A stretch of DNA of 64,000 nucleotides from Corynebacterium sp. p3-SID1145 (GTDB taxonomy: Bacteria; Actinomycetota; Actinomycetes; Mycobacteriales; Mycobacteriaceae): assembly GCA_025144245.1 (NCBI GenBank), contig JALXXC010000007.1, positions 1-64,000 on the forward strand, written 5' to 3'. Both the position numbers and the translations under genes were made by a program. Of the stretch, positions 16,668 to 25,457 are shown one piece after another. Under the pieces are notes generated by a model that did no database searches, had not been told where the DNA came from, and was given only the letters and a program-made list of their open reading frames with translations. The number at the start of each line of letters is the position of its first letter. The first letter of the stretch is position 1.

Positions 16668-17282
16668 CTACGAATTTTTCTTTTCCCGCCGCTTCCCCTC
16701 CGCCCACAGGCGGTCCTGTTCGTCGACCGGGACGGTGCCGGTGGAGCCGTCGAAGAAGTAGGGGGCGCGGTTGCGCATCTTGTCCACGAAGGCTTGGGCG
16801 ACATCCGGGAAAGTGAAGGCGCCGCGGCGGGACGCGATCTCAGCGTGGAAGAGGACCTGGAGAAGGAGGTCGGAGAGCTCTTTCTTGAGGGCGGTGTCGG
16901 GGTGGTGGTTGCGGATGGCGTCGATAAACTCATGCGTTTCCTGCTCGAGGTACTCAATGAGCGTCTCGTGCGTCTGCGCCATCTCCCACTCACCGCGGGT
17001 ACGGGCAGTGCGCATGACCTGCTGGGCTTGGTGGAGCGGGTCGCTTAGCGACGGAGCCTCAATGACCTTCTCCCCCGCCGCGATGCGTGTGCGCACCTCC
17101 ACGTCATCAGGATCGGTCGTGACCAGCGTCCCCGTCGCAGACTCCGTCGTGCTGATATCCCCGAGGTTCCAGCGGACGGAGACCGGCACCTCGTCGGTGT
17201 AGACGACGGGACCTTCGAGGCTCGTGGCGGCGGCCAGCGGGATCATGTCGGGCCAGCGGGAGTCCAGGACGAGGATGGTCAT
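16668..17282 (-). CDS. mazG: MazG-type nucleoside triphosphate pyrophosphohydrolase
   Basis: 204 residues: an N-terminal about 85-residue actinobacterial extension and one MazG domain. The metal-binding helices are visible as ETLIEYLEQETHEFIDAI and LKKELSDLLLQVLFHAEIA (EExxE and ExxD pattern), followed by the FTFPDVAQAFVDKMRNRAPYFF segment typical of mycobacterial/corynebacterial MazG. It hydrolyses NTPs, including damaged ones, to NMP and PPi. It lies just after dnaG on the same strand with 20 bases between them. Confidence 0.93.
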   Translation of the reverse strand: MTILVLDSRWPDMIPLAAATSLEGPVVYTDEVPVSVRWNLGDISTTESATGTLVTTDPDDVEVRTRIAAGEKVIEAPSLSDPLHQAQQVMRTARTRGEWEMAQTHETLIEYLEQETHEFIDAIRNHHPDTALKKELSDLLLQVLFHAEIASRRGAFTFPDVAQAFVDKMRNRAPYFFDGSTGTVPVDEQDRLWAEGKRREKKNS

Positions 17283-17302
17283 GGGCTAGATACTAGTGTC
17301 TC

Positions 17303-19192
17303 TCAGTTGCCCCTGAACGCCCGGTCGTTGAGCTCCCTCCGCGCCTGCTCGAGAGCGACCAGATCGGAGAACAAGGCGTTGTAGGCCATCTCGTCGTCGC
17401 TGGGGCGCATGCGCTGCAGCTGGGATTTGAGCTGGGCGATCTGGTTGCCCACGCGAACTTCCTGCAATCGGGACAGGACAGAGTCGGCGTAGGAGGCGGG
17501 ATCCTCGGCAAGGATCTCCTCGACGGCGAGTTCGGAGACGAAATTGCGGCCTGTGGCGTCGGTCATCTCGTCGGAGACGTGCGCAATCCAGCTGGAACCG
17601 GCATTGGAGGCACCGCCGGCTTTGCCCATGGCGTCGCGGACCGCGCGGTAGGCGGGGTGGGTGAACGCGTCGGGGTTGATGCCGTCGAAGTAGCTGCCGG
17701 CGGCCTCCGGGTACTGCAAGGCCACCTTGAGCGCCTCCCGCTGAGCCCACAGCGTCGGGTCGTCGGGGTTGGGCAGCTCGAAGGTGGGCTGGTTAGGAGC
17801 GGGCTGGTTCGCCGTGGCGGAAGTGTCCTCCCAGACGGTCCGTTTAACCGGCTTGGGGTTCTTGGCCTCCTTACGGACCTGCCGGATCACCTCGCTCGGA
17901 TCAGGCCAGCCGACCCAACCGGCGAGCTGGCGGGCGTACTCGGTCTGCAGCGGGGTGTCGCGGATCTGGGCGACGACGGGAACGGTGCGGCGCAAAGCCT
18001 GCAAGCGCCCCTCGGGGGTGTCCAGGGAGTAATCCTGGAGCAGAGATTCGATGACGAACTCGAACATGGGAACCCGAGACGCCACAAGGTCGCGCACGGC
18101 GGAATCGCCCTTGGCCATACGCAGGTCGCACGGGTCCATGCCGTCGGGAGCAACGGACACAAAGGACTGGCCGGTGAACTGCTGGTCGCCCGCGAAAGCG
18201 CGCATGGCGGCTTTCTGCCCAGCCTCGTCGCCGTCGAAGGTGTAGATCAACTCGCCGCGGAAGTAATTGTCGTCCAGCATGAGGCGGCGGATGATGCTCA
18301 TGTGGTCCTTGCCGAAGGCGGTGCCGCACGACGCCACCGCCGTGGTCACGCCGGCGGCGTGCATGGCCATCACGTCCGTGTAGCCCTCCACCACGACGCA
18401 CTGGTGGCCCTGGGCGATATTCTTCTTGGCCAGATCCAGGCCGAACAGCACCTTGGACTTGTGGTACAGCATCGTGTCCGAGGTGTTCATGTACTTGCCC
18501 ATGGTGTCGTCATCGAAAAGCTTGCGGGCACCGAAACCGATGACGTTGCCGGCCACGTCCTTGATGGGCCACAGGAGACGGCGACGGAACTTGTCGATGG
18601 GCCCGCGGCGCCCCATCGTGGACAAACCGGCATCGATAAGCTCCTGGACATCGAAGCCCTTGCGGAGCAAGTGCTTTGTCAATGTGTCCCACCCGTCCGG
18701 CGCGTACCCGCATTCGAAGTGGTGGATGATCTCCTTGTCAAAGCCGCGGTCGAGCAGAAAACGACGCCCCACTTCGGCTTCCGGCTGCTCGAGCTTGTCG
18801 CGGTAAAACTCGTGCGCGGCCTTATTCGCGGCGAGCAGTCGCGCGCGGGTACCGGGTTTGACGTCGCGCGCGCCCGTGGATCCGCCCTGGTAATTGATGT
18901 GGTAGCCGATCTCCTCGGCCACCGCTTCGACGGCCTCGGGGAAGCTGAGCTGCTCCATCTCCATCATGAAGGAGTAGACGTCGCCGCCCTTTCCCGTGGA
19001 AAAGCAGTGGTAATAGCCGCGCGCGGGGCGCACGTGGAAGGACGGCGTCTTCTCGTCCTTGAACGGGGACAGCCCCTTCAGCGAGTCGTGCCCGGCGGGT
19101 TTGAGCTGGACGTACTCCCCCACAATGTCGGCGATGTTGGCGCGCTCGCGAATAGCCTCGATATCACTATCCGGAATTCTGCCCCTAGCCAT
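17303..19192 (-). CDS. dnaG: DNA primase
   Basis: 629 residues from ATG 19192 (MARGRIPDSD), chosen for AGGA 8 bases upstream; a further ATG at 19201 is possible. DnaG makes RNA primers at the replication fork. The TOPRIM core is intact: VVVEGYTDVMAMHAAGV (catalytic Glu) and YTFDGDEAGQKAAMRA (DxD-type site). The N-terminal CHC2 zinc-ribbon is altered: where LCPFH is usual it reads LSPFK, and HCFGC reads HCFST, so three of the four zinc ligands are missing. The C-terminal helicase-binding domain is present. It is followed by mazG. Confidence 0.97.
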   Translation of the reverse strand: MARGRIPDSDIEAIRERANIADIVGEYVQLKPAGHDSLKGLSPFKDEKTPSFHVRPARGYYHCFSTGKGGDVYSFMMEMEQLSFPEAVEAVAEEIGYHINYQGGSTGARDVKPGTRARLLAANKAAHEFYRDKLEQPEAEVGRRFLLDRGFDKEIIHHFECGYAPDGWDTLTKHLLRKGFDVQELIDAGLSTMGRRGPIDKFRRRLLWPIKDVAGNVIGFGARKLFDDDTMGKYMNTSDTMLYHKSKVLFGLDLAKKNIAQGHQCVVVEGYTDVMAMHAAGVTTAVASCGTAFGKDHMSIIRRLMLDDNYFRGELIYTFDGDEAGQKAAMRAFAGDQQFTGQSFVSVAPDGMDPCDLRMAKGDSAVRDLVASRVPMFEFVIESLLQDYSLDTPEGRLQALRRTVPVVAQIRDTPLQTEYARQLAGWVGWPDPSEVIRQVRKEAKNPKPVKRTVWEDTSATANQPAPNQPTFELPNPDDPTLWAQREALKVALQYPEAAGSYFDGINPDAFTHPAYRAVRDAMGKAGGASNAGSSWIAHVSDEMTDATGRNFVSELAVEEILAEDPASYADSVLSRLQEVRVGNQIAQLKSQLQRMRPSDDEMAYNALFSDLVALEQARRELNDRAFRGN

Positions 19193-19232
19193 GGCGCACA
19201 TCCTACCGCGCGCGTGTGTTTAAAATGAACGC

Positions 19233-19664
19233 ATGTCTACTGAAGGAGACAGTTCGAGCCATTCGGTGGCTCTGCCTTTGATTCTCATCGTCGGGCTCAT
19301 CACTTTGGTGTCAATCGTCTACACCATCCTGCACGATCCGGAGACCGCCAGCGCCCCGCAAGCAACGGACGGCATCAGCGCGTGCACGTCGGTTCCGCAA
19401 GAAGCAACAGAGCTTATCGACGACATCCACTCCAACGGCCCCTTCACCTACCCCCAGAACGATGGTGCCCACTTCGGCAATTACGAGCGCGTTCTCCCGG
19501 AGGAGGACTCCGACTACTACCGGGAGTACACCGTTCCCACCCCGGGTCTGAAGCACCGCGGGGAACGTCGAATTGTCACCGGCGGAGGCACCGAGACCGA
19601 CCCGGACGTGTACTACTACACAGACGACCACTACGAGTCGTTCTGCGAAATGGATGTCAAGTAA
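19233..19664 (+). CDS. Secreted guanyl-specific ribonuclease (barnase/RNase Sa family)
   Basis: 143 residues with one N-terminal membrane segment or uncleaved signal (ALPLILIVGLITLVSIVYTI). The mature part matches bacterial RNase N1/T1 folds: GPFTYPQNDGAHFGNYERVLP, the catalytic Glu in YYREYTVPTPG, Arg in GERRIVTGG and His in YYTDDHYESFC. Two cysteines probably form the RNase Sa-type disulfide. Such RNases cut after guanine and are toxic inside cells. The stop TAA overlaps the ATG of a barstar-type gene by one base, which protects the producer. Confidence 0.88.
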   Translation: MSTEGDSSSHSVALPLILIVGLITLVSIVYTILHDPETASAPQATDGISACTSVPQEATELIDDIHSNGPFTYPQNDGAHFGNYERVLPEEDSDYYREYTVPTPGLKHRGERRIVTGGGTETDPDVYYYTDDHYESFCEMDVK

Positions 19665-19984
19665 TGAGCACTCCCGCGAACACCGAGAACACCGAGAACA
19701 CCGCGACCTCTGCGAACACTGCGAACACTGTGTGCGTCACTCGGCCCATCCACTCAATCGAGGACCTCGGAACCGCGATCATCGACGCCGTCTACGACTC
19801 CCGAGAAGTGGAGGAGAACACCCCGACCCGTCCGGTGCCGCGTAACCTCGATGCCCTCGCCGACCTTCTGCGCGAAACGCGGGTGGATCGAGTCATCGTC
19901 ACGGATTGGCGCGTACCCAGGGATCTCGGCGACCAACTTCTACACGTGTTCACCTGCGAAGGCGTCGCACTGACACACATGTAG
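19664..19984 (+). CDS. Barstar-family ribonuclease inhibitor
   Basis: 106 residues; the ATG at 19664 overlaps the TAA of the RNase gene. The barstar-like core begins near residue 25 (IHSIEDLGTAIIDAVYDS) and includes RNLDALADLLRE, the helix that fills the RNase active site in barstar, and the C-terminal DQLLHVFTCEGVAL. The first about 22 residues are a repetitive Asn/Thr/Glu/Ala stretch from near-identical 9-base DNA repeats (19677-19735), absent from ordinary barstars. Cytoplasmic antitoxin for the neighbouring RNase. Confidence 0.85.
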   Translation: MSTPANTENTENTATSANTANTVCVTRPIHSIEDLGTAIIDAVYDSREVEENTPTRPVPRNLDALADLLRETRVDRVIVTDWRVPRDLGDQLLHVFTCEGVALTHM

Positions 19985-20090
19985 AGCGCACCTGCCCGCT
20001 GTCCTTCCCCTTTCCGCTCTCTGAGAAACAGAGCACCCTGGGTAGTGCATCAGCACCGTTGCCTAAAACCTGAATCCAGAAGGTGAAAAC

Positions 20091-20132
20091 GGGCCGATAT
20101 TGCGCATTTCAGTGCGCAAGATCGGTCCTTTT
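20091..20132 (+). terminator. Strong hairpin terminator after the RNase-barstar pair
   Basis: CCGATATTGCGCA pairs with TGCGCAAGATCGG (one mismatch), extended by GG/CC, with a 6-base loop and a TTTT tail at 20129-20132. It lies about 107 bases after the barstar stop and before the next gene at 20181. Confidence 0.75.
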
Positions 20133-20180
20133 ATCGGGTTTTGGAGAGAATCCTGAATTCATCCGGGGTAAACAGGAGAC

Positions 20181-21131
20181 ATGGCTGGGGGTCGGGATTG
20201 GGAAAGCTTTGCTAAACAGGACGTTCGGGAGATTCGCCAGAGGTTTATCCGCGAACGGATTCAGGTTTCACGAAAGGGTACAGGGAACCTTCCCCCTAAC
20301 CTCCGCCAGATCTCGCCGACCAGCGCAGTCGCGGCCGAGTGGTTCCGCAGCCTCGGCCTGAGACGCCAGTTGGTGGTGCGGGGAGCCGCAGCCTCGCAGG
20401 AATCGCGGAAGGCGGTGTTAGTCGGCCCCTGGGCGGCCGCGCAATGGGGCATGTGGTTCATCCCGCCGAAGGACCACTCGGTGTTGTTTGCACTGCCGTC
20501 GGGGTACCAGCCGTCGAAAAGCATGCTGCCCCATGGTGTGCGGTTCAAGTCCATGAAGCTCCGGGAGGAGGAAATCGAGGAGCTCGACGGCGTGCGCGTG
20601 ACGGATCCGCTGCGGACGTACCTGGATATGTGCCGGCTGCGGCAGAATTCGAATGCGTGGCTCGCGGCGGGCTGGTTGCTCGAGCGCGGACTGACGGCGG
20701 AGGGGATTTCTGCTTATGCACGGGATTTCGAAGGGCCGCTTCACCCGAACCGGAAGCGGATGGCCGCGTCGCTTCCGCACACCGCCAAGGAGCTGAAATC
20801 CTACCGGTACCTGCTCGCGTATTCGCTTCTTCTCGACTCCCCTGTCCGGGTCCGCATCAACTGCGAACTCGATGAAATGGGGCACGCCGTTCTCCTGGCC
20901 GGCAACGACCTTGTCATCGCGGTCGATGAGGACCCGCTGTTCCGTGAGCTCGAAGAAGAACCGCACGGGCGGATGCTTGCCCGGAACCTGCGGAAGCGCG
21001 ACCGGTGGACTGCGGCGCGCGGATACCGCAAGCTCTACTTCACTACCCGGGAAATCGAGGCCGACCCGGAGGGGTTCGTAGGTGAGGTGCTCGGGGCACG
21101 GCGGCTACGTCGCCGGGACCTTTCATTCTGA
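20181..21131 (+). CDS. AbiEi/DUF559-like hypothetical protein
   Basis: 316 residues, no signal or membrane segment. The N-terminal part is basic. The middle shows LVGPWAAAQWGMWFIP and IEELDGVRVTDPLRTYLDMCR, a pattern seen in AbiEi-type antitoxin and DUF559-associated proteins, where a winged helix is followed by a nuclease-fold domain. The C-terminal part (VRVRINCELDEMGHAVLLAGNDLVIAVDEDPLF.. then RKRDRWTAARGY) sits where a Vsr-like fold would be, but the usual catalytic residues are not obvious, so I do not claim nuclease activity. No toxin partner is adjacent; convergent with dgt. The first ATG at 20181 is provisional. Confidence 0.6.
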   Translation: MAGGRDWESFAKQDVREIRQRFIRERIQVSRKGTGNLPPNLRQISPTSAVAAEWFRSLGLRRQLVVRGAAASQESRKAVLVGPWAAAQWGMWFIPPKDHSVLFALPSGYQPSKSMLPHGVRFKSMKLREEEIEELDGVRVTDPLRTYLDMCRLRQNSNAWLAAGWLLERGLTAEGISAYARDFEGPLHPNRKRMAASLPHTAKELKSYRYLLAYSLLLDSPVRVRINCELDEMGHAVLLAGNDLVIAVDEDPLFRELEEEPHGRMLARNLRKRDRWTAARGYRKLYFTTREIEADPEGFVGEVLGARRLRRRDLSF

Positions 21132-21132
21132 C

Positions 21133-22398
21133 CTAGAGGTAACCGTCCAAGGAAGCGGTCTTTTTCGCCGTGCGCTCGAGGCGGGACTCGGTCATGGAGG
21201 CAATCTGATCGATGATCACGCGCTGGCGGGCTGCTTCCGAGTCGGCTTCGTGCCACCAGGCGGCGAACATGGTGTCCAAAGCTCCGGGAGCGCCGGCATT
21301 CAGGTAGTCGTAGACGCGCACAATGCGGCTGCGCTGCCGGTCCTGCCGCGCAATGTGGGCTGGCATGTCCATGACGTAGAGCACCGCCACAGTCTTGAGT
21401 AGCCGTACTTCTGCCTCCGCCTCCGGCGGGACGACCAGTTCGCCGTGCATGCGTCCGACGGGGAACGGATTGGCCTCCTTCGTCGCGGTGATAACGGCGG
21501 CAACGTAGCGTCCGACCAGCTCGGAGGTCATCTTCTTCAAGGTGACGTAGCCGGTGAGCGAGAAGTCGAAATCCGCGGCGGCGCAGACGATGGGGAGGGA
21601 GCGGAGGCGGGCGGCGGCATCGATAAGCTCGTCTGCCGTTCCCCCGAACGCCGCCGCCCCTTTAGCTGCGAGCGCGGCCAGCTCGACGAGGTCCCACAGC
21701 ACCTTGAGGTCGACGCGGCCGGAGACGATTCCGTCCTCCACGTCATGGACGCTGTAGGCGATGTCGTCGGAGCAGTCCATCACCTGCGCTTCCATCGGCG
21801 GCAGATCGTCCGTGTGCCCCTCACGGAGCCACGCCAGAACCTCGGCGTCTTCGTCGTAGGCCCCGTATTTCCGGTTGATTGTCCCGTCCGGGTTGGTGCG
21901 TGTGCGCGGGTATTTGCACGCGGCGTCGAGTGCCGCCCGGGTGAGGTTGAGGCCGAAGGACTGCCCGCCGTCCAGGACTTTCGGCTCGAGGCGGGACAGA
22001 ATGCGCAGGGTCTGGGCGTTGCCTTCGAAACCGCCGCAGCCGGCGGCGAGCTCGTCGAGCGCCACCTCCCCGTTGTGCCCGTACGGCGGGTGCCCGATGT
22101 CGTGGGTGAGGCCGGCCATTTCGCATAGGTCGGGATTGAGTCCCAGTCCCATGCCGATACTGCGGGAAATTTGGGCGACTTCCAGCGAGTGCGTCAGGCG
22201 GGTGCGCGGGGTGTCTCCGTCGCGCGGCCCGACAACCTGGGTTTTGTCCGCTAGGCGACGCAGCGCCGCCGAGTGCAGCACGCGGGCGCGGTCGCGGGCG
22301 AAAGCATCGCGGTGCTCCTGCATGCGGGTGAGTTGGGAGCCCTTCTCCCCCTCCACCGCGCGGCGGGCGAGATCCGCCGAATCATACTGGTACGTCAT
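21133..22398 (-). CDS. dgt: Deoxyguanosinetriphosphate triphosphohydrolase-like protein (dGTPase)
   Basis: 421 residues, the HD-domain dNTPase family of usual length. HD signatures: RVLHSAALRRLADKTQV, RTRLTHSLEVAQISRSIG (first His), AGLTHDIGHPPYGHNGE (HD pair), and DCSDDIAYSVHDVEDGI (second Asp). The family cleaves dNTPs to the nucleoside and triphosphate and helps control dNTP pools. In many actinobacteria dgt lies near dnaG, as here. ATG at 22398; convergent with the AbiEi-like gene, 1 base apart. Confidence 0.95.
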   Translation of the reverse strand: MTYQYDSADLARRAVEGEKGSQLTRMQEHRDAFARDRARVLHSAALRRLADKTQVVGPRDGDTPRTRLTHSLEVAQISRSIGMGLGLNPDLCEMAGLTHDIGHPPYGHNGEVALDELAAGCGGFEGNAQTLRILSRLEPKVLDGGQSFGLNLTRAALDAACKYPRTRTNPDGTINRKYGAYDEDAEVLAWLREGHTDDLPPMEAQVMDCSDDIAYSVHDVEDGIVSGRVDLKVLWDLVELAALAAKGAAAFGGTADELIDAAARLRSLPIVCAAADFDFSLTGYVTLKKMTSELVGRYVAAVITATKEANPFPVGRMHGELVVPPEAEAEVRLLKTVAVLYVMDMPAHIARQDRQRSRIVRVYDYLNAGAPGALDTMFAAWWHEADSEAARQRVIIDQIASMTESRLERTAKKTASLDGYL

Positions 22399-22463
22399 AG
22401 CGCCATCGAGCCTAGACGGGAATCGCGTAAACCCACGGCTACCACGCGCCCACGGGTACTCTT

Positions 22464-24473
22464 GTGCCCATGACTCCGCGCTATCTCCGTATTGCCCTGG
22501 CCGCCCCGCTGCTCGCCGGCGGCGTCGCTTTGTCCGCCGCTCCCCTGGCGTTGGCTGTGACAGATTCTGTGCTGGCGCAGATGGCTCCGACTGAGCTGAA
22601 GGACAACGTCGTCGACGAGGCTGGCGTGCTCTCTGGCGGGGAGAAGGCGGAGATCGAGCACGCCATCGCGAAGCTGAAGGAGTCGAAGAAGCTCAACGCG
22701 TATGTGGTGTACCTGTCATCCTTCGGCGGCGAGGACCCGGCGACGTGGGTGCGCGAGGCTGTCACGGACAAAGGCCCTAATACCGCGGTGATCGCGATTT
22801 CGCCTGAGGAGGGCAAGTACAACGTCAACGCCGGTTCCCAGTGGGCGGCTGGCGACGTAGACAAGATGTCCGACGCGGCGTACAGCCAGTTGACGAACAA
22901 GAACTACGGGGCGGCGGGCCTGGACGCCATCAACGCTGTCAACGGCTCCTCCGACGGTGAGGGTGCGGCATTCGTCGCCGGCGGTGTGGGCGCGGCGGCG
23001 CTCGCCGGCGGCGGCTTCTGGCTCTACGGCCGGAACCGGAACAGGAAGCGGGATGAGGAGCAGCTGTCGTCGGCACGCGAGCTGGCCCCAGGCGACACCG
23101 AGTCCCTGGGCCGTCTGCCCACGCACACCCTCGAGCAGCTCGCCCAGGACGCTCTTGTGGACACCGACGAGTCGATCCGCGTGGGCAAGGAGGAGCTCCA
23201 AGTCGCCAACGCCGAGTTCGGTGCTGAGCGCGTCCGCCCGTTCACGGCCGCGATGAACGAGGCGACGTCCGCGCTCCAGCGCGCGTTCACGACCCACCAC
23301 CGGCTCTACGACTCGATCCCGGAGACCGAGCCCGATAAGCGTGCCATGCTCATCGACATCATTTCCTCCTGTGGCAAGGCGGAGCAGGCTCTGCGGGACA
23401 AGAGCCAGGAGTTTCAGGACATGCGCAATGTGCTCATGCGCGCCGACAGCGAGATCGACGGAATTTTCCAGCGCACGGTCGACCTGCGCGCCCGCATTGA
23501 GCCCGCGCGCAGCACGCTCGAGGATTTGCGGTCCCGCTATTCAGAGCAGCTTCTGGAGTCCATCAGCCACAACACGAACATCGCTTCCGAATCCATCGAC
23601 GAGGCCGAGCGGCAGATCGAGGAGGCGCGCAGTCTCGCCGGCCAGCCGGCGGGCAAGCAGGGCGCTCTCGTGGATGTGTTGCGCGCCGCGAAGCACGCCG
23701 TCGATGTCGCGGACACGAATCTCGCGTCGATCGAGCACGCGGACACAAATATCCAGACGGCGCGCACCAACCTGCCCGCCCTAGTCCAGGAGATCAAGGA
23801 CGAGCTCGACGATATTGAGCGGCTCAAGGCCGAGCGCAGCACGGGCGCGCGTATCGACGTCACCGCCCTCGACGCCGTCGCCGACCGTGCTCGCAGGGAG
23901 CTCGGCGCCATGGGCAACCGCGAGCAGACCGATCCCCTCGCCCTGTACACGGAGTTGACGGAGCTGGACGCGGATATCGACGCCGAGATTGACACCGCCC
24001 GCGGCGCCGCCAGCGATCAGCAGCGCCAGCTCCAGATCCTCGACCAGCAGCTCCAGGTCGCGGCGGCGCAGATTCAGGGCGCCCAGGACCTCATCCAGTC
24101 CCGCGGCCGGATCATCGGCTCCCAGGCACGCGCGCTGTTGGCGGAGGCCGGCCGCCAGTACGCGGAAGCCCAGAACAACCGTGTCAAGGACACCCGCGGC
24201 GCGATTGATTCCGCGCGCAGCGCCACCAACACCGCCCGCCAAGCGGTGAGCAGCGCGGAGGGCGATATCAACCACTACCGCCGCCAGCAGACCAACCAGT
24301 CGATGAACAGTATGGCCAACGCCATCATCTGGGGCTCACTGCTCTCCGGCGGGGGTGGTTTCGGCGGCGGCTTTGGCGGCGGAGGCGGCGGCTTTGGCGG
24401 CGGAGGCGGCGGCTTCAGCGGTGGCGGAGGCGGGTTCGCCGGCGGCATGGACGGCCGCGGCGGCAGCTTCTAG
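22464..24473 (+). CDS. TPM-domain secreted/membrane protein with Gly-rich tail
   Basis: 669 residues from GTG 22464 (an ATG at 22470 is equally good). Signal peptide (AAPLLAGGVALSAAPLALA), then a TPM domain (residues about 45-165: VVDEAGVLSGGEKAEIEHAI .. VNAGSQW), a membrane segment near 175-190 (GVGAAALAGGGFWLYG), about 400 residues of helical/coiled-coil sequence, and a Gly/Phe-rich tail of near-perfect GGGFGGGG repeats. TPM proteins in mycolata are thought to help photosystem or membrane-protein repair or phosphatase-type roles; here the function is not established. Divergent from dgt. Confidence 0.85.
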   Translation: MPMTPRYLRIALAAPLLAGGVALSAAPLALAVTDSVLAQMAPTELKDNVVDEAGVLSGGEKAEIEHAIAKLKESKKLNAYVVYLSSFGGEDPATWVREAVTDKGPNTAVIAISPEEGKYNVNAGSQWAAGDVDKMSDAAYSQLTNKNYGAAGLDAINAVNGSSDGEGAAFVAGGVGAAALAGGGFWLYGRNRNRKRDEEQLSSARELAPGDTESLGRLPTHTLEQLAQDALVDTDESIRVGKEELQVANAEFGAERVRPFTAAMNEATSALQRAFTTHHRLYDSIPETEPDKRAMLIDIISSCGKAEQALRDKSQEFQDMRNVLMRADSEIDGIFQRTVDLRARIEPARSTLEDLRSRYSEQLLESISHNTNIASESIDEAERQIEEARSLAGQPAGKQGALVDVLRAAKHAVDVADTNLASIEHADTNIQTARTNLPALVQEIKDELDDIERLKAERSTGARIDVTALDAVADRARRELGAMGNREQTDPLALYTELTELDADIDAEIDTARGAASDQQRQLQILDQQLQVAAAQIQGAQDLIQSRGRIIGSQARALLAEAGRQYAEAQNNRVKDTRGAIDSARSATNTARQAVSSAEGDINHYRRQQTNQSMNSMANAIIWGSLLSGGGGFGGGFGGGGGGFGGGGGGFSGGGGGFAGGMDGRGGSF

Positions 24474-24479
24474 CCCCGG

Positions 24480-24920
24480 CTAGATCTTCGTCCTGCGCCC
24501 TGGTGTGTCCATGAGGGTCAGCGCCCAGGTGATGAAGGCGAGGTCGGCGACGGGGGCTGCGTCGTAAAGCTCGACGTGCAGTTCTGTCCCGTTGCGGGGC
24601 GCGGTGCGTGCGACGAGCTCCCCCTCTTCGTTGACGATGGACCGTTTCGTGCTGAAGGTGCCGTCACGCTGCGCGGTGTAGCGGCGCGGGCCGCATTGCG
24701 CGGTCAGCGTGCCTGTGCCCAGCCCGCGCATGCGGATCTGGAAGTCTTCCTCCGCCGCTGCGCCGGAGACTTCCCAGCGCAGCGCGCCGGCTGTGTGGGA
24801 GACGGAAATCTTTGTTCCGTCTGCCACCAGTTCGTTCCCGGCGGTGACTGCGGCGATGACTGTGCCGCTCTCAGCGACGAGAGCCGCTTTTTCCCACACT
24901 GCTTTCACCGCGCCCGCCAT
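24480..24920 (-). CDS. Hypothetical beta-rich protein, paralogous to 24924
   Basis: 146 residues, mainly predicted beta strand, no signal. The C-terminal half (YTAQRDGTFSTKRSIVNEEG .. VADLAFITWALTLMD) aligns with the same region of the neighbouring gene at 24924, so both share a domain, possibly of the LURP-one/scramblase-like beta-barrel type (weak inference). It follows that gene by 3 bases on the same strand. No named family recognised. Confidence 0.65.
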   Translation of the reverse strand: MAGAVKAVWEKAALVAESGTVIAAVTAGNELVADGTKISVSHTAGALRWEVSGAAAEEDFQIRMRGLGTGTLTAQCGPRRYTAQRDGTFSTKRSIVNEEGELVARTAPRNGTELHVELYDAAPVADLAFITWALTLMDTPGRRTKI

Positions 24921-24923
24921 GTT

Positions 24924-25445
24924 CTACCTCGGCCCGATGAGCCAGACGAGAACGATGAACACGCTGAGGAAGACCAGGAAGCCGATCAACGCGGTCGAGT
25001 TGATCATCTTCCGCGCCTCCAGCACGAGGCGGCTGACCCAGGCGAGGGCGATGACGTCGACCGGGTTCAGCGCCGTTTCTCCCTCGAATTCGAGGATGGA
25101 ACGCCGCACACCGTTGTGATCGGAGGTGAATTGGCCGATCTTCTCCCCGTTCGCGTCGTCGATGATCCAGTTCTTGGACGTCTCCGCAACGAGCACGTAG
25201 CGGCGGCCCTCAACGGTGACCGGGATCTGCTTGTCGCGGCGCAGGGAGCCCTCCGCGCGGACGACCTCGCGGCCGTCCTGCTGAGCCACGGCGCCACCTT
25301 CCGGGGTGGTCACCAGCTCCCACACCTCGCCGCCCGACGTGAGCTCGGCGTTCGCGTGCGTGAACTTCGCCAACACGGCCGGCCCTTCCTCGACGAGCAG
25401 GACGGGGGCTTCGCGGTCCGCGCGGTCCCAGCTGACGTAGTGCAT
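24924..25445 (-). CDS. Hypothetical beta-domain protein with C-terminal membrane anchor
   Basis: 173 residues starting MHYVSWDRADREAPVLL. An N-terminal and central beta domain (RYVLVAETSKNWIIDDANGE, which resembles tubby/LURP repeats) is followed by VDVIALAWVSRLVLEARK and a single membrane helix at the end (STALIGFLVFLSVFIVLVW), so the domain probably faces the cytoplasm as a tail-anchored protein. It is 12 bases downstream of glyS and 3 bases upstream of its shorter relative at 24480. Confidence 0.7.
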   Translation of the reverse strand: MHYVSWDRADREAPVLLVEEGPAVLAKFTHANAELTSGGEVWELVTTPEGGAVAQQDGREVVRAEGSLRRDKQIPVTVEGRRYVLVAETSKNWIIDDANGEKIGQFTSDHNGVRRSILEFEGETALNPVDVIALAWVSRLVLEARKMINSTALIGFLVFLSVFIVLVWLIGPR

Positions 25446-25457
25446 GGTCTCTTGCCC

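Noticed and set aside
17579..19228. Long plus-strand frame of 549 codons
   Set aside because: Antisense shadow of dnaG; no ribosome site or motif.
24345..24465. CRISPR- or tandem-repeat-like pattern
   Set aside because: It is the Gly-codon-rich tail of the TPM protein, not an array; no CRISPR array was seen in the window.
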